A stretch of DNA of 64,000 bases, taken from the NCBI GenBank assembly GCA_913776825.1, contig CAJYPV010000019.1, positions 1 to 64,000 of the forward strand. The letters are read 5' to 3'. Both the position numbers and the translations under genes were made by a program. Of the stretch, positions 42,826 to 51,276 are shown piece after piece. Within the stretch, counting starts at the first letter, position 1. Each line of letters starts with the position of its first letter. Under the pieces are notes generated by a model. That model was not told the origin of the DNA, searched no databases, and was given only the letters and a program-made list of their open reading frames with translations. Origin of the DNA: Burkholderiaceae bacterium (GTDB taxonomy: Bacteria > Pseudomonadota > Gammaproteobacteria > Burkholderiales > Burkholderiaceae_C).

Positions 42826-43392
42826 TCAACCGCGGCCGGGCAGCATGCGCTGCAGCAGACCGTCCCGGTCGATGACGGCATGCTTGACCACCGCGCCCAG
42901 GTGGGCCAGCACCAGCGCCGCCAGACCGTAGGCGAGCAGCTCATGGGCTTCCTTGAGCGTGTGGGCCAGCGCCTTGTCGGGCGAGACCAGGTCCGGCAGC
43001 GGCAGCACGCCGAACCAGACGATCGGGAAGCCCGCCGCCGAGCTGTAGGCCCAGCCGCTGAGCGGCACCGCGAAGAAGGCGAGGTACAGCAGGCCATGCA
43101 CCAGATGCGCGGCCCGCGCCTGCCAGGCCGGCATCGGCAGATCGGCCGGCGGCTTGTTGAAGAGGCGCCAGAGCAGGCGCAGCGCCGACAGCACCAGGAT
43201 GCTGACGCCCGCCCACTTGTGCCAGTTGTAGAGCTTCAGGCGCGTCATCGAGAACGGCAGGTCCGACATGTACAGACCCACGCCGAAGGTGGCGATGATC
43301 GCCACCGCCAGCACCCAGTGCAGCAGGATGGCGAAGCCGTCGAAACGCCGCTTGGTGGACAGGGAACGGATCGGCTGGACAACGGTGGTCAT
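42826..43392 (-). CDS. Cytochrome b561 family membrane protein
   Basis: A 188-residue di-haem inner membrane protein with four TM helices. Haem-ligand histidines are visible in AILLHWVLA (about 26), YNWHKWAGV (about 58), the third TM (AAHLVHGLLY) and LAHLGAVVKH. Bacterial members pass electrons between quinol and small acceptors such as superoxide. It is the first gene of the cytochrome b561-YceI-YceI cluster, and co-expression with the two periplasmic YceI proteins is likely. Confidence 0.93.
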   Translation of the reverse strand: MTTVVQPIRSLSTKRRFDGFAILLHWVLAVAIIATFGVGLYMSDLPFSMTRLKLYNWHKWAGVSILVLSALRLLWRLFNKPPADLPMPAWQARAAHLVHGLLYLAFFAVPLSGWAYSSAAGFPIVWFGVLPLPDLVSPDKALAHTLKEAHELLAYGLAALVLAHLGAVVKHAVIDRDGLLQRMLPGRG

Positions 43393-43665
43393 GGCGAGGG
43401 TCTTTCTTCTGGCTGGACCGGGGCACGAGGCCTCGGTGTGGACGGAGTGTCAACGGCCTCAGCGGGTTGTCGGTTCATCGGAACTGAGGCCATTGTTCAG
43501 TGCTTTTGAATGCCCCGTGGGTGGTCGCTTCACAGATTCGTCACGGCGGCCCACGAGACTGCAAGACCCGACCCCGGGCGTGCCTGGGGCGCGCCGGGAT
43601 CGAGCGCGGTCGTGGTCCCTGCGACGACGCTTCCGGTTCTCTCTTGCTGTCAGAGGGTATGCATC

Positions 43666-44244
43666 ATGGATCTCATCGCCAGGATCGAGGCGCTCTTCAA
43701 TCGCCGCGGCCAGCTGGACTACAGCACCGCCTGCCGCGAGCCGGTGACGGCGCTGGAGCATGCCCTGCAAACGGCCCAGCTCGCCGAATGGGCGCACGCG
43801 GAGCATAGCCTCGTCGCTGCCGCCTTGCTGCATGACATCGGCCAGCTGATGGACGGCGCACCCGGCGCGCCGCTGCAGGATGACCAGCACCAGTGCCTGG
43901 CCATGCCGCTGCTGCGTGCGGGCGGCTTTGGCGATGAGGTGCTGGAGCCGATCCGGCTGCATGTCGACGCCAAGCGCTACCTGGTCAGCACCGATCCGGC
44001 CTATGGGCCGTCGCTCAGCGAGGCCTCGCGGCACAGCCTGACCCTGCAGGGCGGGCCGATGAATGCCGAAGAGCGGCTGCTGTTCATGGCGCAGCGTCAT
44101 GCGCCGGCCGCGCTGCAGCTGCGGCGCTGGGACGACCTGGCCAAGCGCCCCGGCAAACGCACCCCGCCGCTGGGCTATTACCTGGCGCTGCTGGAAGAGC
44201 TGCTTAAGGAACAACGCGCGCCCCGCCGTCTGAGCATCGCCTGA
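43666..44244 (+). CDS. HD-domain protein, phosphonate-oxygenase-like (PhnZ-type) fold
   Basis: A 192-residue HD-superfamily protein. Predicted metal ligands are H32 (LEHALQTA), H56-D57 (LLHDIG), a further His at about 78-80 (DDQHQCLAMPL) and H103 (IRLHVDAKRYL). The ALEHALQTAQLAE and VAAALLHDIGQL patterns resemble PhnZ and related mixed-valent di-iron oxygenases, but a phosphohydrolase role cannot be excluded. The start at 43666 has AGAGGG 12 bases upstream. No phosphonate genes are nearby, so the substrate is unknown. Confidence 0.75.
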   Translation: MDLIARIEALFNRRGQLDYSTACREPVTALEHALQTAQLAEWAHAEHSLVAAALLHDIGQLMDGAPGAPLQDDQHQCLAMPLLRAGGFGDEVLEPIRLHVDAKRYLVSTDPAYGPSLSEASRHSLTLQGGPMNAEERLLFMAQRHAPAALQLRRWDDLAKRPGKRTPPLGYYLALLEELLKEQRAPRRLSIA

Positions 44245-44739
44245 GCCGGTCAGGCGTCTTGCCTGAGCGCGGCGCGCATCGTCGCGGACAGGCGTCGGAC
44301 CGTCGCCGATGCGGTCGCTCGGGACATCTCCCATGCTTTCGCAACGGCCGTGAATCGACACCGCAGCGGCGGGCAGCCACCGTGCCCAAGGCGTCTCCCT
44401 CTTGAGGGGGATGGCTCCGAAAAATCCGGTTGCGCATACTGATTCCCGATCGCTCGCTGCCTGGACCTCAGCGTGGTGATCGAGGGGAGGAGTGCTATGC
44501 CGACCTGCCGGAGCCCGTTGGGGCCGAGGGGGTCGGCATAGTTTTTTCTGTCCCCCGCCGGCGCGGCGACGTCCCCTGGGAAGGGGTGTGAGGATGACAG
44601 CCACGTCGCCGGCTTGTATAAGCGTGAATGCCCTGCGCGACGCCCTGCGTGCCGATGCGCGGCGGCATGAACGCTCCAATCACGCTGACCCCTGCGCGAG
44701 TGAAGAGGCCTCGATCCTGCCGCGGCCAAGGGAGGCTCG
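44245..44739. other. 495-base spacer before the HisKA_2 kinase
   Basis: No protein gene is supported. The spacer contains a small CCCT-CTTG-AGGG hairpin near 44397-44408 and the strong T-tailed hairpin at 44495-44547. The last 190 bases before the kinase hold no element I can name. The gap is long for this genome, so a small RNA ending at 44547 is possible. Confidence 0.5.
44495..44547 (+). terminator. Strong intrinsic terminator hairpin, far from any gene end
   Basis: CTATGCCGACC (44495-44505) pairs perfectly with GGTCGGCATAG (44531-44541), an 11-bp stem, followed at once by TTTTTT (44542-44547). The loop can form an inner GC-rich stem. It lies 250 bases after the HD-domain gene and 190 before the next gene. 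It either ends a long 3' tail or terminates an unannotated small RNA. Confidence 0.75.
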
Positions 44740-46626
44740 ATGTCTGGCGATCTCCGATCGGCTGCGCTCGACCTGCTGTTCGACCAGGACCTGCCGATCG
44801 GCCTGGCCCTGCTGGACAGCGATCTGCGCTACCTGGCCATCAACCCGACGCTGGCACGTGCCAACGGCCGGGAGGTGGCGGACCATCTCGGCCGCACCGT
44901 GGCCGATGTGCTGCCTCAGGCGGCGGCCGACCTGCTGCCGCTGCTGCGCGGCGTGCTGACCACGGGCCAGCCGCATCATTTCCGCATCGAGGCCGAAGTG
45001 CCCAGCCTGCCCGGCGTGGCCTCGGAATGGGAAGCCAGCTACCTGCCGGTGCGGGATGGCACCGGTCGTGTGGGCGGCGTGCTGGTGCGCGCAGCCAATC
45101 GATCGCTGGAACGGGCCGATGAGGCGCTCGACCGGGTGCGTCGGGAAAACGATGAGCGCCTGCGGCGGGTGCTGGACAACCTGTTCGTCTTCGTCGGCGT
45201 GCTGACGGCCGATGGCCGCCTGCTGGAGGCCAATCGGGCCCCGCTGGAAGCCGGCGGCATGACGCTCGATCAGGTGCGCGGCCAACCGTTCTGGCGCACG
45301 GCCTGGTGGACCCATGATCCGGCCCTGATGGACTGGCTGCGCGATGCGGTCGACCGCGTCGCTCGTGGCGAGACGGTGCGCCGGGATGTGGTGGCGCGCA
45401 TGGCCGGCGACACCCGCATGGACATCGATTTCATGATGGCGCCGCTGCGCGACGACCAGGGTCAGGTCACGCACCTGATCCCGTCGGCGATCGACATCAG
45501 CGCCCGCCGCGCCAGTGAGCGGGCGCTGGCGCGCAGCGAGGACCGCTTCCGTCGCGCCTTCGAAGGCGCCACCGTCGGCATGGGCCTGGTCGACAGCGAG
45601 GGCCGACTCCAGCTCGCCAATGACAGCCTCGCCCGCATGTTCGGCTACACCCGCGACGAACTCGCCGGGATGGCGATCCATGCGCTCGTTCCGCCGCGTC
45701 ATCGTCCGGCGCATCAGGCGCATGTCCAGCAGTTCCTCTCGCATCCGTCCCAGCGCTACATGGCCAAGCGCCAGGAGCTGGATGCGCTGCGTCGCGACGG
45801 CAGTGAGATCGCGGTGGAAGTCGGCCTGAATCCGATGCCGGATTCCGAAGGTCAGCAGGTGCTGGTCACCGTCAATGACGTCACCGAGCGCCGGGCCTCG
45901 CAAATCCAGATTGAACGCGCGCTGCAGGAGAAGACGGCCTTGCTCAACGAGGTGCACCACCGGGTGAAGAACAACCTGCAGGTCATCTCCAGCCTGCTCA
46001 GCCTGCAGGCCCGGCATGCCGACGATGGCGTGCGGGATGCGCTGCGCGACAGCCAGAGCCGGGTGCATGCGATGTCGCTGCTGCATCAGCTGCTGTATGA
46101 ACGGGCCGACTTCAGCGCGCTGGAGATGGGCACCTACCTGCGCCGGCTGATCCAGCTGCTGCGCGATACCTACCTGGGCCGCAGCCCGCAGATCGAGCTG
46201 CTGGTGGAAACGCCGCAGGACTGTTCCTGGCGGATGGAGCTGCAGCGGGCCATTCCCTGCGGCCTGCTGGTCACCGAGCTGGTGACCAATGCCATCAAGC
46301 ACGCCTTCCCCGACGGCCGCACCGGCCACATCCGGGTGCGCCTGGGCGGCGTGGCGCAGGGCGAAGTCGGCGGTGAGGCGCCGGATGCCGCGTCCTGGGG
46401 CAGTCCCTCGCGCTGGATGGACGCGGACCCGCCCTGGCTGGAAGTCGAGGACGACGGCGTCGGATTGCCGCCCGGGCTCGCGCTCGGCCAGGGTCGCAGC
46501 CTCGGCCTCCAATTGCTGCCCTTGCTGGCCGACCAATGCGGCGCGCGGCTGGAGGTCAGCTCGGACGGCGGCACCCGCGCCCGCCTGACCTGGACGCCCG
46601 ACACCTTGGGAGAGGCTCATGCTTGA
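44740..46626 (+). CDS. Multi-PAS sensor histidine kinase of the HisKA_2 type
   Basis: A 628-residue cytoplasmic kinase without TM helices. Three PAS domains are at about 12-125, 140-260 and 265-385 (the third with DRFRRAFEGATVGMGLVD and MFGYTRDELAGM). The HisKA_2 box is EVHHRVKNNLQVISSLLSLQ near residue 405, with phospho-acceptor in the HH pair. A HATPase-like domain follows (LVTELVTNAIKHAFPDG, DDGVGLPPG). It overlaps the following REC-PAS-GGDEF-EAL gene by 8 bases, which marks the two as a pair: the kinase would phosphorylate the receiver and so set c-di-GMP output. It is probably a sensor of a soluble or redox cue. Confidence 0.9.
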   Translation: MSGDLRSAALDLLFDQDLPIGLALLDSDLRYLAINPTLARANGREVADHLGRTVADVLPQAAADLLPLLRGVLTTGQPHHFRIEAEVPSLPGVASEWEASYLPVRDGTGRVGGVLVRAANRSLERADEALDRVRRENDERLRRVLDNLFVFVGVLTADGRLLEANRAPLEAGGMTLDQVRGQPFWRTAWWTHDPALMDWLRDAVDRVARGETVRRDVVARMAGDTRMDIDFMMAPLRDDQGQVTHLIPSAIDISARRASERALARSEDRFRRAFEGATVGMGLVDSEGRLQLANDSLARMFGYTRDELAGMAIHALVPPRHRPAHQAHVQQFLSHPSQRYMAKRQELDALRRDGSEIAVEVGLNPMPDSEGQQVLVTVNDVTERRASQIQIERALQEKTALLNEVHHRVKNNLQVISSLLSLQARHADDGVRDALRDSQSRVHAMSLLHQLLYERADFSALEMGTYLRRLIQLLRDTYLGRSPQIELLVETPQDCSWRMELQRAIPCGLLVTELVTNAIKHAFPDGRTGHIRVRLGGVAQGEVGGEAPDAASWGSPSRWMDADPPWLEVEDDGVGLPPGLALGQGRSLGLQLLPLLADQCGARLEVSSDGGTRARLTWTPDTLGEAHA

Positions 46627-49213
46627 CGCGATCGCCTCGACCGACCGCCGATGGCGCATCCAGATCGTCGAGGATGAGCGCATCGTGGCGCTGGACCTGC
46701 GATCCGGCCTGGAGCAGTTGGGCTATGAAGTGGTCGGCATTGCCTCGACCGAGCCCGAAGCGCTGCGCCTGGCCAGCCGCACCGTGCCGGACCTGGTGCT
46801 GATGGACATCCATCTGGACCGCGGCAGCGACGGCATCAGCGCCGCGCGCCTGCTGCGCGAGCAGCTCGCGGTGCCGGTGGTGTTCCTGAGCGCTTATGGC
46901 GAGCCCGAAACCCTGCGCCGCGCGGCCGAAGCGGCGCCTTACGGCTATCTGCTCAAGCCATTCGAGCTGCGCGAACTCAATGCGACCGTCCGCATGGCGA
47001 TGGTGCGCCGAGCCGAGGAGCGCAAGACCGAGGCGGCGGAACGTCGTCTCCGATTGGCGCTGGAATCGGCCCGCCTGGCCGTGCTGGAGCTGTCGCCGGG
47101 CACCACGGCAAGTACGACCACGACGCCGGCCGCGCTGCCTGACGCCTCGCCTCGCCAGGACCATGAGCCGCCGCCGCCCGGCCTGGCGCTGCGCTGGACC
47201 GGCCACGACGCCGTGCCGGAACTGGCCGCGCTGACCCGCTCCACCGCCCTGGCCGCGCTGCGGGAGGGCCTGGATGGGCGCGGCCAGCAGGCCCTCGATG
47301 CGCTGCTGCAAGTCGGCACGCCGATGGATGTGACCTGCTGCTGGCGCGGGCCGGACGAACCGTCCGGCCGCTGGCTCGAGATCCATGCCCGTCATTTCGA
47401 GGGGGAAGGCGTGGTGATGGGCATGGTGCGGGATGTCAGCGAGCGGGTCGAACACGAGAACCGCCTGCGCCAGGCCGCCGTCGCCTTCAATGCCACGGAG
47501 GAAGCCATCCTCTTCCTGGATGCCGACCAGCGCGTGCTCGGCTGCAACAGCGCCTTCGCCCATTTGACCGGCTGGAGCGAGCCGGATGTGCTGGGCCATC
47601 GTCCGGAGGAATTCCTGTTCTGCCGCCGTCACGGCGATTGGCCGGTGGACCCGTCCCCTCATGCGGGTCAGGGCGAGGTCACCTGCCGGCGCCGCGACGG
47701 CACCAGTTTCCCCGCGCTGCGGCATTTTGCGGCGGTGCTCGATGACGAGGGCCGTGCCAGCCACCATGTGCTGAGCTTTGCCGACATCAGCGAGATCCGC
47801 CAGGCGCAACATGAGCTGCGGCATCAGGCCCTGCATGACGCGCTCACCGGGCTGGGCAACCGCCTGATGCTGCAGCAGGTGCTGCAGGACTGGGCCGCTC
47901 AGCCGCTGGCCCTGCTGTTCATGGACCTCGACGGTTTCAAGACCATCAACGACACGCTGGGCCATGACGCCGGCGATGACCTGCTGCGCCAGATCGCCTG
48001 CCGGCTCAGCACCCAGCTGCGGCATGATGATGTGGCGGTGCGGCTGGGCGGCGATGAATTCGTGCTGCTGCTGCCTCAGGTCGCGCAGGAAGACGCGGCC
48101 CTGGCGATCGCCCGCAAGCTGATCGCGGCCGTGTCGCATCCCGTGCGCCTGGAGCTGCCGTCGCTGCCCGCCGGCGCCCATTCGGTGGTGGTGACCGCCA
48201 GCGTCGGCGTGGCGCTGTGTCCGGGTCATGTGGACAGCCCGCCGCTGCTGCTGCGGGCGGCGGATGCCGCGATGTACCAGGCCAAGGCGCGCGGGCGCTC
48301 CCGGGCGGTGGCCTTCGAATCGTCGATGGCCGATGTGGCCAGCCACCGGCTGCAGATGGAGCAGGGCCTGCGCTCGGCCCTGGCGCAGCGGGAGTTCGCC
48401 CTGGCCTGGCAGCCGATCGTGGACCTGCGCGAGGGCCGCCTCGTCGGCGCCGAAGTGCTGTTGCGCTGGCGGCATCCGACGCTGGGCGACGTGCCGCCCG
48501 GGCGCTTCATCCCGGTCGCCGAAGAGATGGGCCTGATCACCGCCATCGGCGCCTGGGTGCTGGATGAAGCGGTCGCCCAAGCGGCGGCCTGGCGTCGCGC
48601 GGGACTGCCGGCGCTGCGGGTGGCGGTGAATGTCTCGGTGCGGCAGTTCGAGCAGGACGATGTGCCCGCGCTGGTCGCCGCCAGCCTGCGCCGTCATGGC
48701 CTGCCACCCGATTGCCTGGAGCTGGAGCTGACCGAATCCCTGATCGCGCAGGCGGTCACCACCGGCGCCGCGCTGCAGCAGTTGCGCGGTTTGGGCGTCC
48801 GGCTGGCGCTGGATGATTTCGGCACCGGCTTCTCCTCGCTGGCCCAGCTCACCGCGCTGCCCATGGACCGGCTCAAGATCGATCGCAGCTTCCTGCAGGC
48901 GCTGATGCCGGCCGGCCCCGACCAACTGCCCGGCCCGACCGACGATCCCGCCGCGAGCGGCTCCGCCCAGGCGGTGGTGCGCAGCATCGTGGCCCTGGCG
49001 CGCGGCCTGCGGCTGGGCATCACCGCCGAGGGCGTGGAAACCGTGGCGCAGCGCGACTGGCTGCTCTCGCTGGGCGACATGGATGCGCAAGGCTGGCTGT
49101 TTCACCGGCCCCTGCCGGCGGCGCAGATGGCGGCCTTGTTGGGACGCGGGCTCGGCGGTCCCGGCGATCCCGGCGGTCCGCAGCGAAGCGGTGAAATGGA
49201 GGCGGGTGTGTGA
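46619..49213 (+). CDS. REC-PAS-GGDEF-EAL c-di-GMP signalling protein
   Basis: An 864-residue response regulator. A receiver (about 12-130, acceptor Asp in LVLMDIHLD, Lys in LLKPFE) is followed by a linker, one or two PAS-like domains (to about 400), GGDEF (410-570) and EAL (590-830). The GGDEF motif is intact at 477-481 and has an upstream RHDD that fits the inhibitory RxxD I-site. The EAL signature reads EVL (E612) in GAEVLLRW. Downstream catalytic blocks DDFGTGFSSL and EGVET are intact, so phosphodiesterase activity is plausible. Both c-di-GMP synthesis and breakdown may be present. It is coupled to the HisKA_2 kinase just upstream. Confidence 0.93.
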   Translation: MLDAIASTDRRWRIQIVEDERIVALDLRSGLEQLGYEVVGIASTEPEALRLASRTVPDLVLMDIHLDRGSDGISAARLLREQLAVPVVFLSAYGEPETLRRAAEAAPYGYLLKPFELRELNATVRMAMVRRAEERKTEAAERRLRLALESARLAVLELSPGTTASTTTTPAALPDASPRQDHEPPPPGLALRWTGHDAVPELAALTRSTALAALREGLDGRGQQALDALLQVGTPMDVTCCWRGPDEPSGRWLEIHARHFEGEGVVMGMVRDVSERVEHENRLRQAAVAFNATEEAILFLDADQRVLGCNSAFAHLTGWSEPDVLGHRPEEFLFCRRHGDWPVDPSPHAGQGEVTCRRRDGTSFPALRHFAAVLDDEGRASHHVLSFADISEIRQAQHELRHQALHDALTGLGNRLMLQQVLQDWAAQPLALLFMDLDGFKTINDTLGHDAGDDLLRQIACRLSTQLRHDDVAVRLGGDEFVLLLPQVAQEDAALAIARKLIAAVSHPVRLELPSLPAGAHSVVVTASVGVALCPGHVDSPPLLLRAADAAMYQAKARGRSRAVAFESSMADVASHRLQMEQGLRSALAQREFALAWQPIVDLREGRLVGAEVLLRWRHPTLGDVPPGRFIPVAEEMGLITAIGAWVLDEAVAQAAAWRRAGLPALRVAVNVSVRQFEQDDVPALVAASLRRHGLPPDCLELELTESLIAQAVTTGAALQQLRGLGVRLALDDFGTGFSSLAQLTALPMDRLKIDRSFLQALMPAGPDQLPGPTDDPAASGSAQAVVRSIVALARGLRLGITAEGVETVAQRDWLLSLGDMDAQGWLFHRPLPAAQMAALLGRGLGGPGDPGGPQRSGEMEAGV

Positions 49214-49234
49214 CCGATTGATGACGATCGCCCG

Positions 49235-49300
49235 CGGCAGTGGCGAGGCGGCGAGGCGGCGAGGCGGCGTGGCGGTGTTGCTGTGTGGCGGTGCGGCGCT
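49235..49300. repeat. GGCGAGGC-type tandem repeats
   Basis: Three to four copies of GGCGAGGC and variants (GGCGTGGC) lie in the 266-base gap before the hybrid kinase. They are simple-sequence slippage in GC-rich DNA. The rest of that gap shows an AT-richer patch (about 49400-49445) that probably holds the promoter of the following operon. Confidence 0.45.
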
Positions 49301-49479
49301 GGCGGCCGCCGCTGTGACCGTGGTCAAGGGACGTGTTGCTCGTGCGCCAAGGCGCGCGTCCGGAGGTGTTTGTGCTTGGGCCGTCTACCGCCAGGCGCTA
49401 TATTGCCCGCCCAATACGAGAGTGACAGAAAGTATGATTTCTGCGTTGTGGCAGCGACCAGGCGTTGCCCGTCCCGGCC

Positions 49480-51276
49480 ATGGTTGATCGACTCGCGGAA
49501 CAGACGAGCGTCGACCTCGAATTGCTGCGGCTGATCGCCAAGCAGGGTCGACGGGTGCCTTACCCGGTGGGCCTGGCGGCGCTCGCCATGGCGCTGATGA
49601 GCATGAATGTCGTGCCCGCCGCGGTCGCGCTGGGCTGGCTGGCGGCGGTTTATGTCGTCCTGGCGCTGCGCTGGTGGCTGCTCGGCGCGCTGCCCGACAT
49701 GCATGAGCGGCCGCTCGCTCAACGGCTGAACTGGGCGGTGGGCCTGAGCCTGCTCAATGGTCTGACCTTCAGCGTGTCGCTCGGCGCGGCGCCCTGGCTC
49801 AGCGATTTCCAGCGCCTGGTGCAGACCATCGTCCTGCTCGGCCTGTGCGCCGGCGCGGTGGCCACCACCGCCGGCCATCGGCGGGTCTTCCATGCCTTCC
49901 TCTGGCCGGTCACGATCGCCAGCGCCCTGGCCTGGGGCTTGGGGCACCACTCGGCGGACGACCGCTGGCTGGACTGGGTGCTGTCCGGCCTGATCGTGTT
50001 TTTCGGCCTGATCCTGATGAGCCTGGCGCGCGACACCTACCGGGTGTTCGCCGAGTCGGTGCTGATTCGCCAGCAGCAGGTGAAGAACAACCAGCAATTG
50101 CGGCAGGCCCTGGCCCAGGCGGAATCCGCAATGGCCGCCAAGACCCGCTTCCTCGCTTCCGCCAGCCACGACCTGCGCCAGCCGATGCACACGCTGTCGC
50201 TGTTCGGCGCGGCGCTGGCGAAACGCCCGCTGGACAACGAAGGCCGGCTCATCGTCACCCAGATGAATCTGGCGATGCAGTCGCTGTCCTCGCAGATGGA
50301 TGCGCTGCTGGACATTTCCAAGCTGGATGCGCAGGTGGTGCCGGTCAACAACCAGGTCTTTGCCCTGCAGCCATGGCTGGCGCGCTTGCAGCGCGAGTTC
50401 CAGCCCGCCGCGCACCGCAAGCAGTTGCTGCTGCGGCTGGATTGCCCGCCCGAAGCCTGCGTGGAAAGCGACCCGGTGCTGCTGGAGCGGGTCGTGCGCA
50501 ACCTGATCGACAACGCGATCAAGTACACCCAGCGCGGCGAGGTCTCGATCGAGGTCAGCCGCGGTCAGGACGAAGGCCTGTGGCGGCTGTCGGTGCGGGA
50601 CACCGGCATGGGCATCCCGGAACATGAGCAATCACGGGTGTTCGACGAGTTCTACCAGGTCGGCAATCCGGAGCGCGACCGGGCCAAGGGCCTGGGTCTG
50701 GGTCTGTCCATCGTGAACCGTCTGGTGGACCTGCTGGACCTGCACCTGGCGCTGCGGTCCGCGCCGGGCCAGGGCTCGAATTTCATGCTGAATGTGACGG
50801 CCGCCGATCCGAGCGAGATCCGGCCCGGCGAAGCGCCTCGCCACGGTCCGTCGCTGCCGCCGATCCGGGTGCTGGTCATCGATGACGAGGAACCGGTGCG
50901 CGTCGCCATGCAGGCGCTGCTCAGCGCGCATGGCTGCCAGGTGCTGCTGGCCGGCAGCACCCGCGAAGGCCTGCTCAAGAGCATGGGCCAGCAGCCGGAC
51001 CTGTTGCTGACCGACTTCCGTCTGCGCGGCGGCGAAGACGGCATCTCGGCCGTGCGCTCGATCCGCAGCGCCTTCCCCGGCCTGCCCGCGCTGATCGTCA
51101 GCGGCGACACCGCGCCCGAGCGTCTGCGAGAGGCCCATGACGCCGGGCTGACCCTGCTGCACAAGCCCGTCACCGAAGAACAATTGATCAACGCGATGCA
51201 AGCCGCCCTGGCCGAGCAGCGCAGGGAGGTTCCCGATGGCTCCACCGTCCGAGGAGGCGCGGCCAGCCCCGTCTGA
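49480..51276 (+). CDS. Membrane hybrid histidine kinase with receiver domain
   Basis: A 598-residue kinase. Five to six TM helices are at about 25-180, with no large periplasmic domain. A coiled-coil linker leads to HisKA with H230 in SASHDLRQPMHTLSLFGAAL (in two parts) and HATPase_c at 330-445 (NLIDNAIKYTQ, DTGMGIP, GLGLGLSIVNRL). A C-terminal receiver is at about 462-585, with acceptor D512 in LLLTDFRLRGG. The start at 49480 is the ATG after CCCGGCC. Its 3' end overlaps the GMC oxidoreductase gene by 41 bases, an unusual coupling of a sensor to an enzyme. Confidence 0.9.
   Translation: MVDRLAEQTSVDLELLRLIAKQGRRVPYPVGLAALAMALMSMNVVPAAVALGWLAAVYVVLALRWWLLGALPDMHERPLAQRLNWAVGLSLLNGLTFSVSLGAAPWLSDFQRLVQTIVLLGLCAGAVATTAGHRRVFHAFLWPVTIASALAWGLGHHSADDRWLDWVLSGLIVFFGLILMSLARDTYRVFAESVLIRQQQVKNNQQLRQALAQAESAMAAKTRFLASASHDLRQPMHTLSLFGAALAKRPLDNEGRLIVTQMNLAMQSLSSQMDALLDISKLDAQVVPVNNQVFALQPWLARLQREFQPAAHRKQLLLRLDCPPEACVESDPVLLERVVRNLIDNAIKYTQRGEVSIEVSRGQDEGLWRLSVRDTGMGIPEHEQSRVFDEFYQVGNPERDRAKGLGLGLSIVNRLVDLLDLHLALRSAPGQGSNFMLNVTAADPSEIRPGEAPRHGPSLPPIRVLVIDDEEPVRVAMQALLSAHGCQVLLAGSTREGLLKSMGQQPDLLLTDFRLRGGEDGISAVRSIRSAFPGLPALIVSGDTAPERLREAHDAGLTLLHKPVTEEQLINAMQAALAEQRREVPDGSTVRGGAASPV

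Noticed and set aside
46556-49327. Minus-strand open frame of 923 codons opposite the GGDEF-EAL gene
   Set aside because: The opposite strand carries intact REC, GGDEF and EAL motifs; this frame has none and is a composition artefact.
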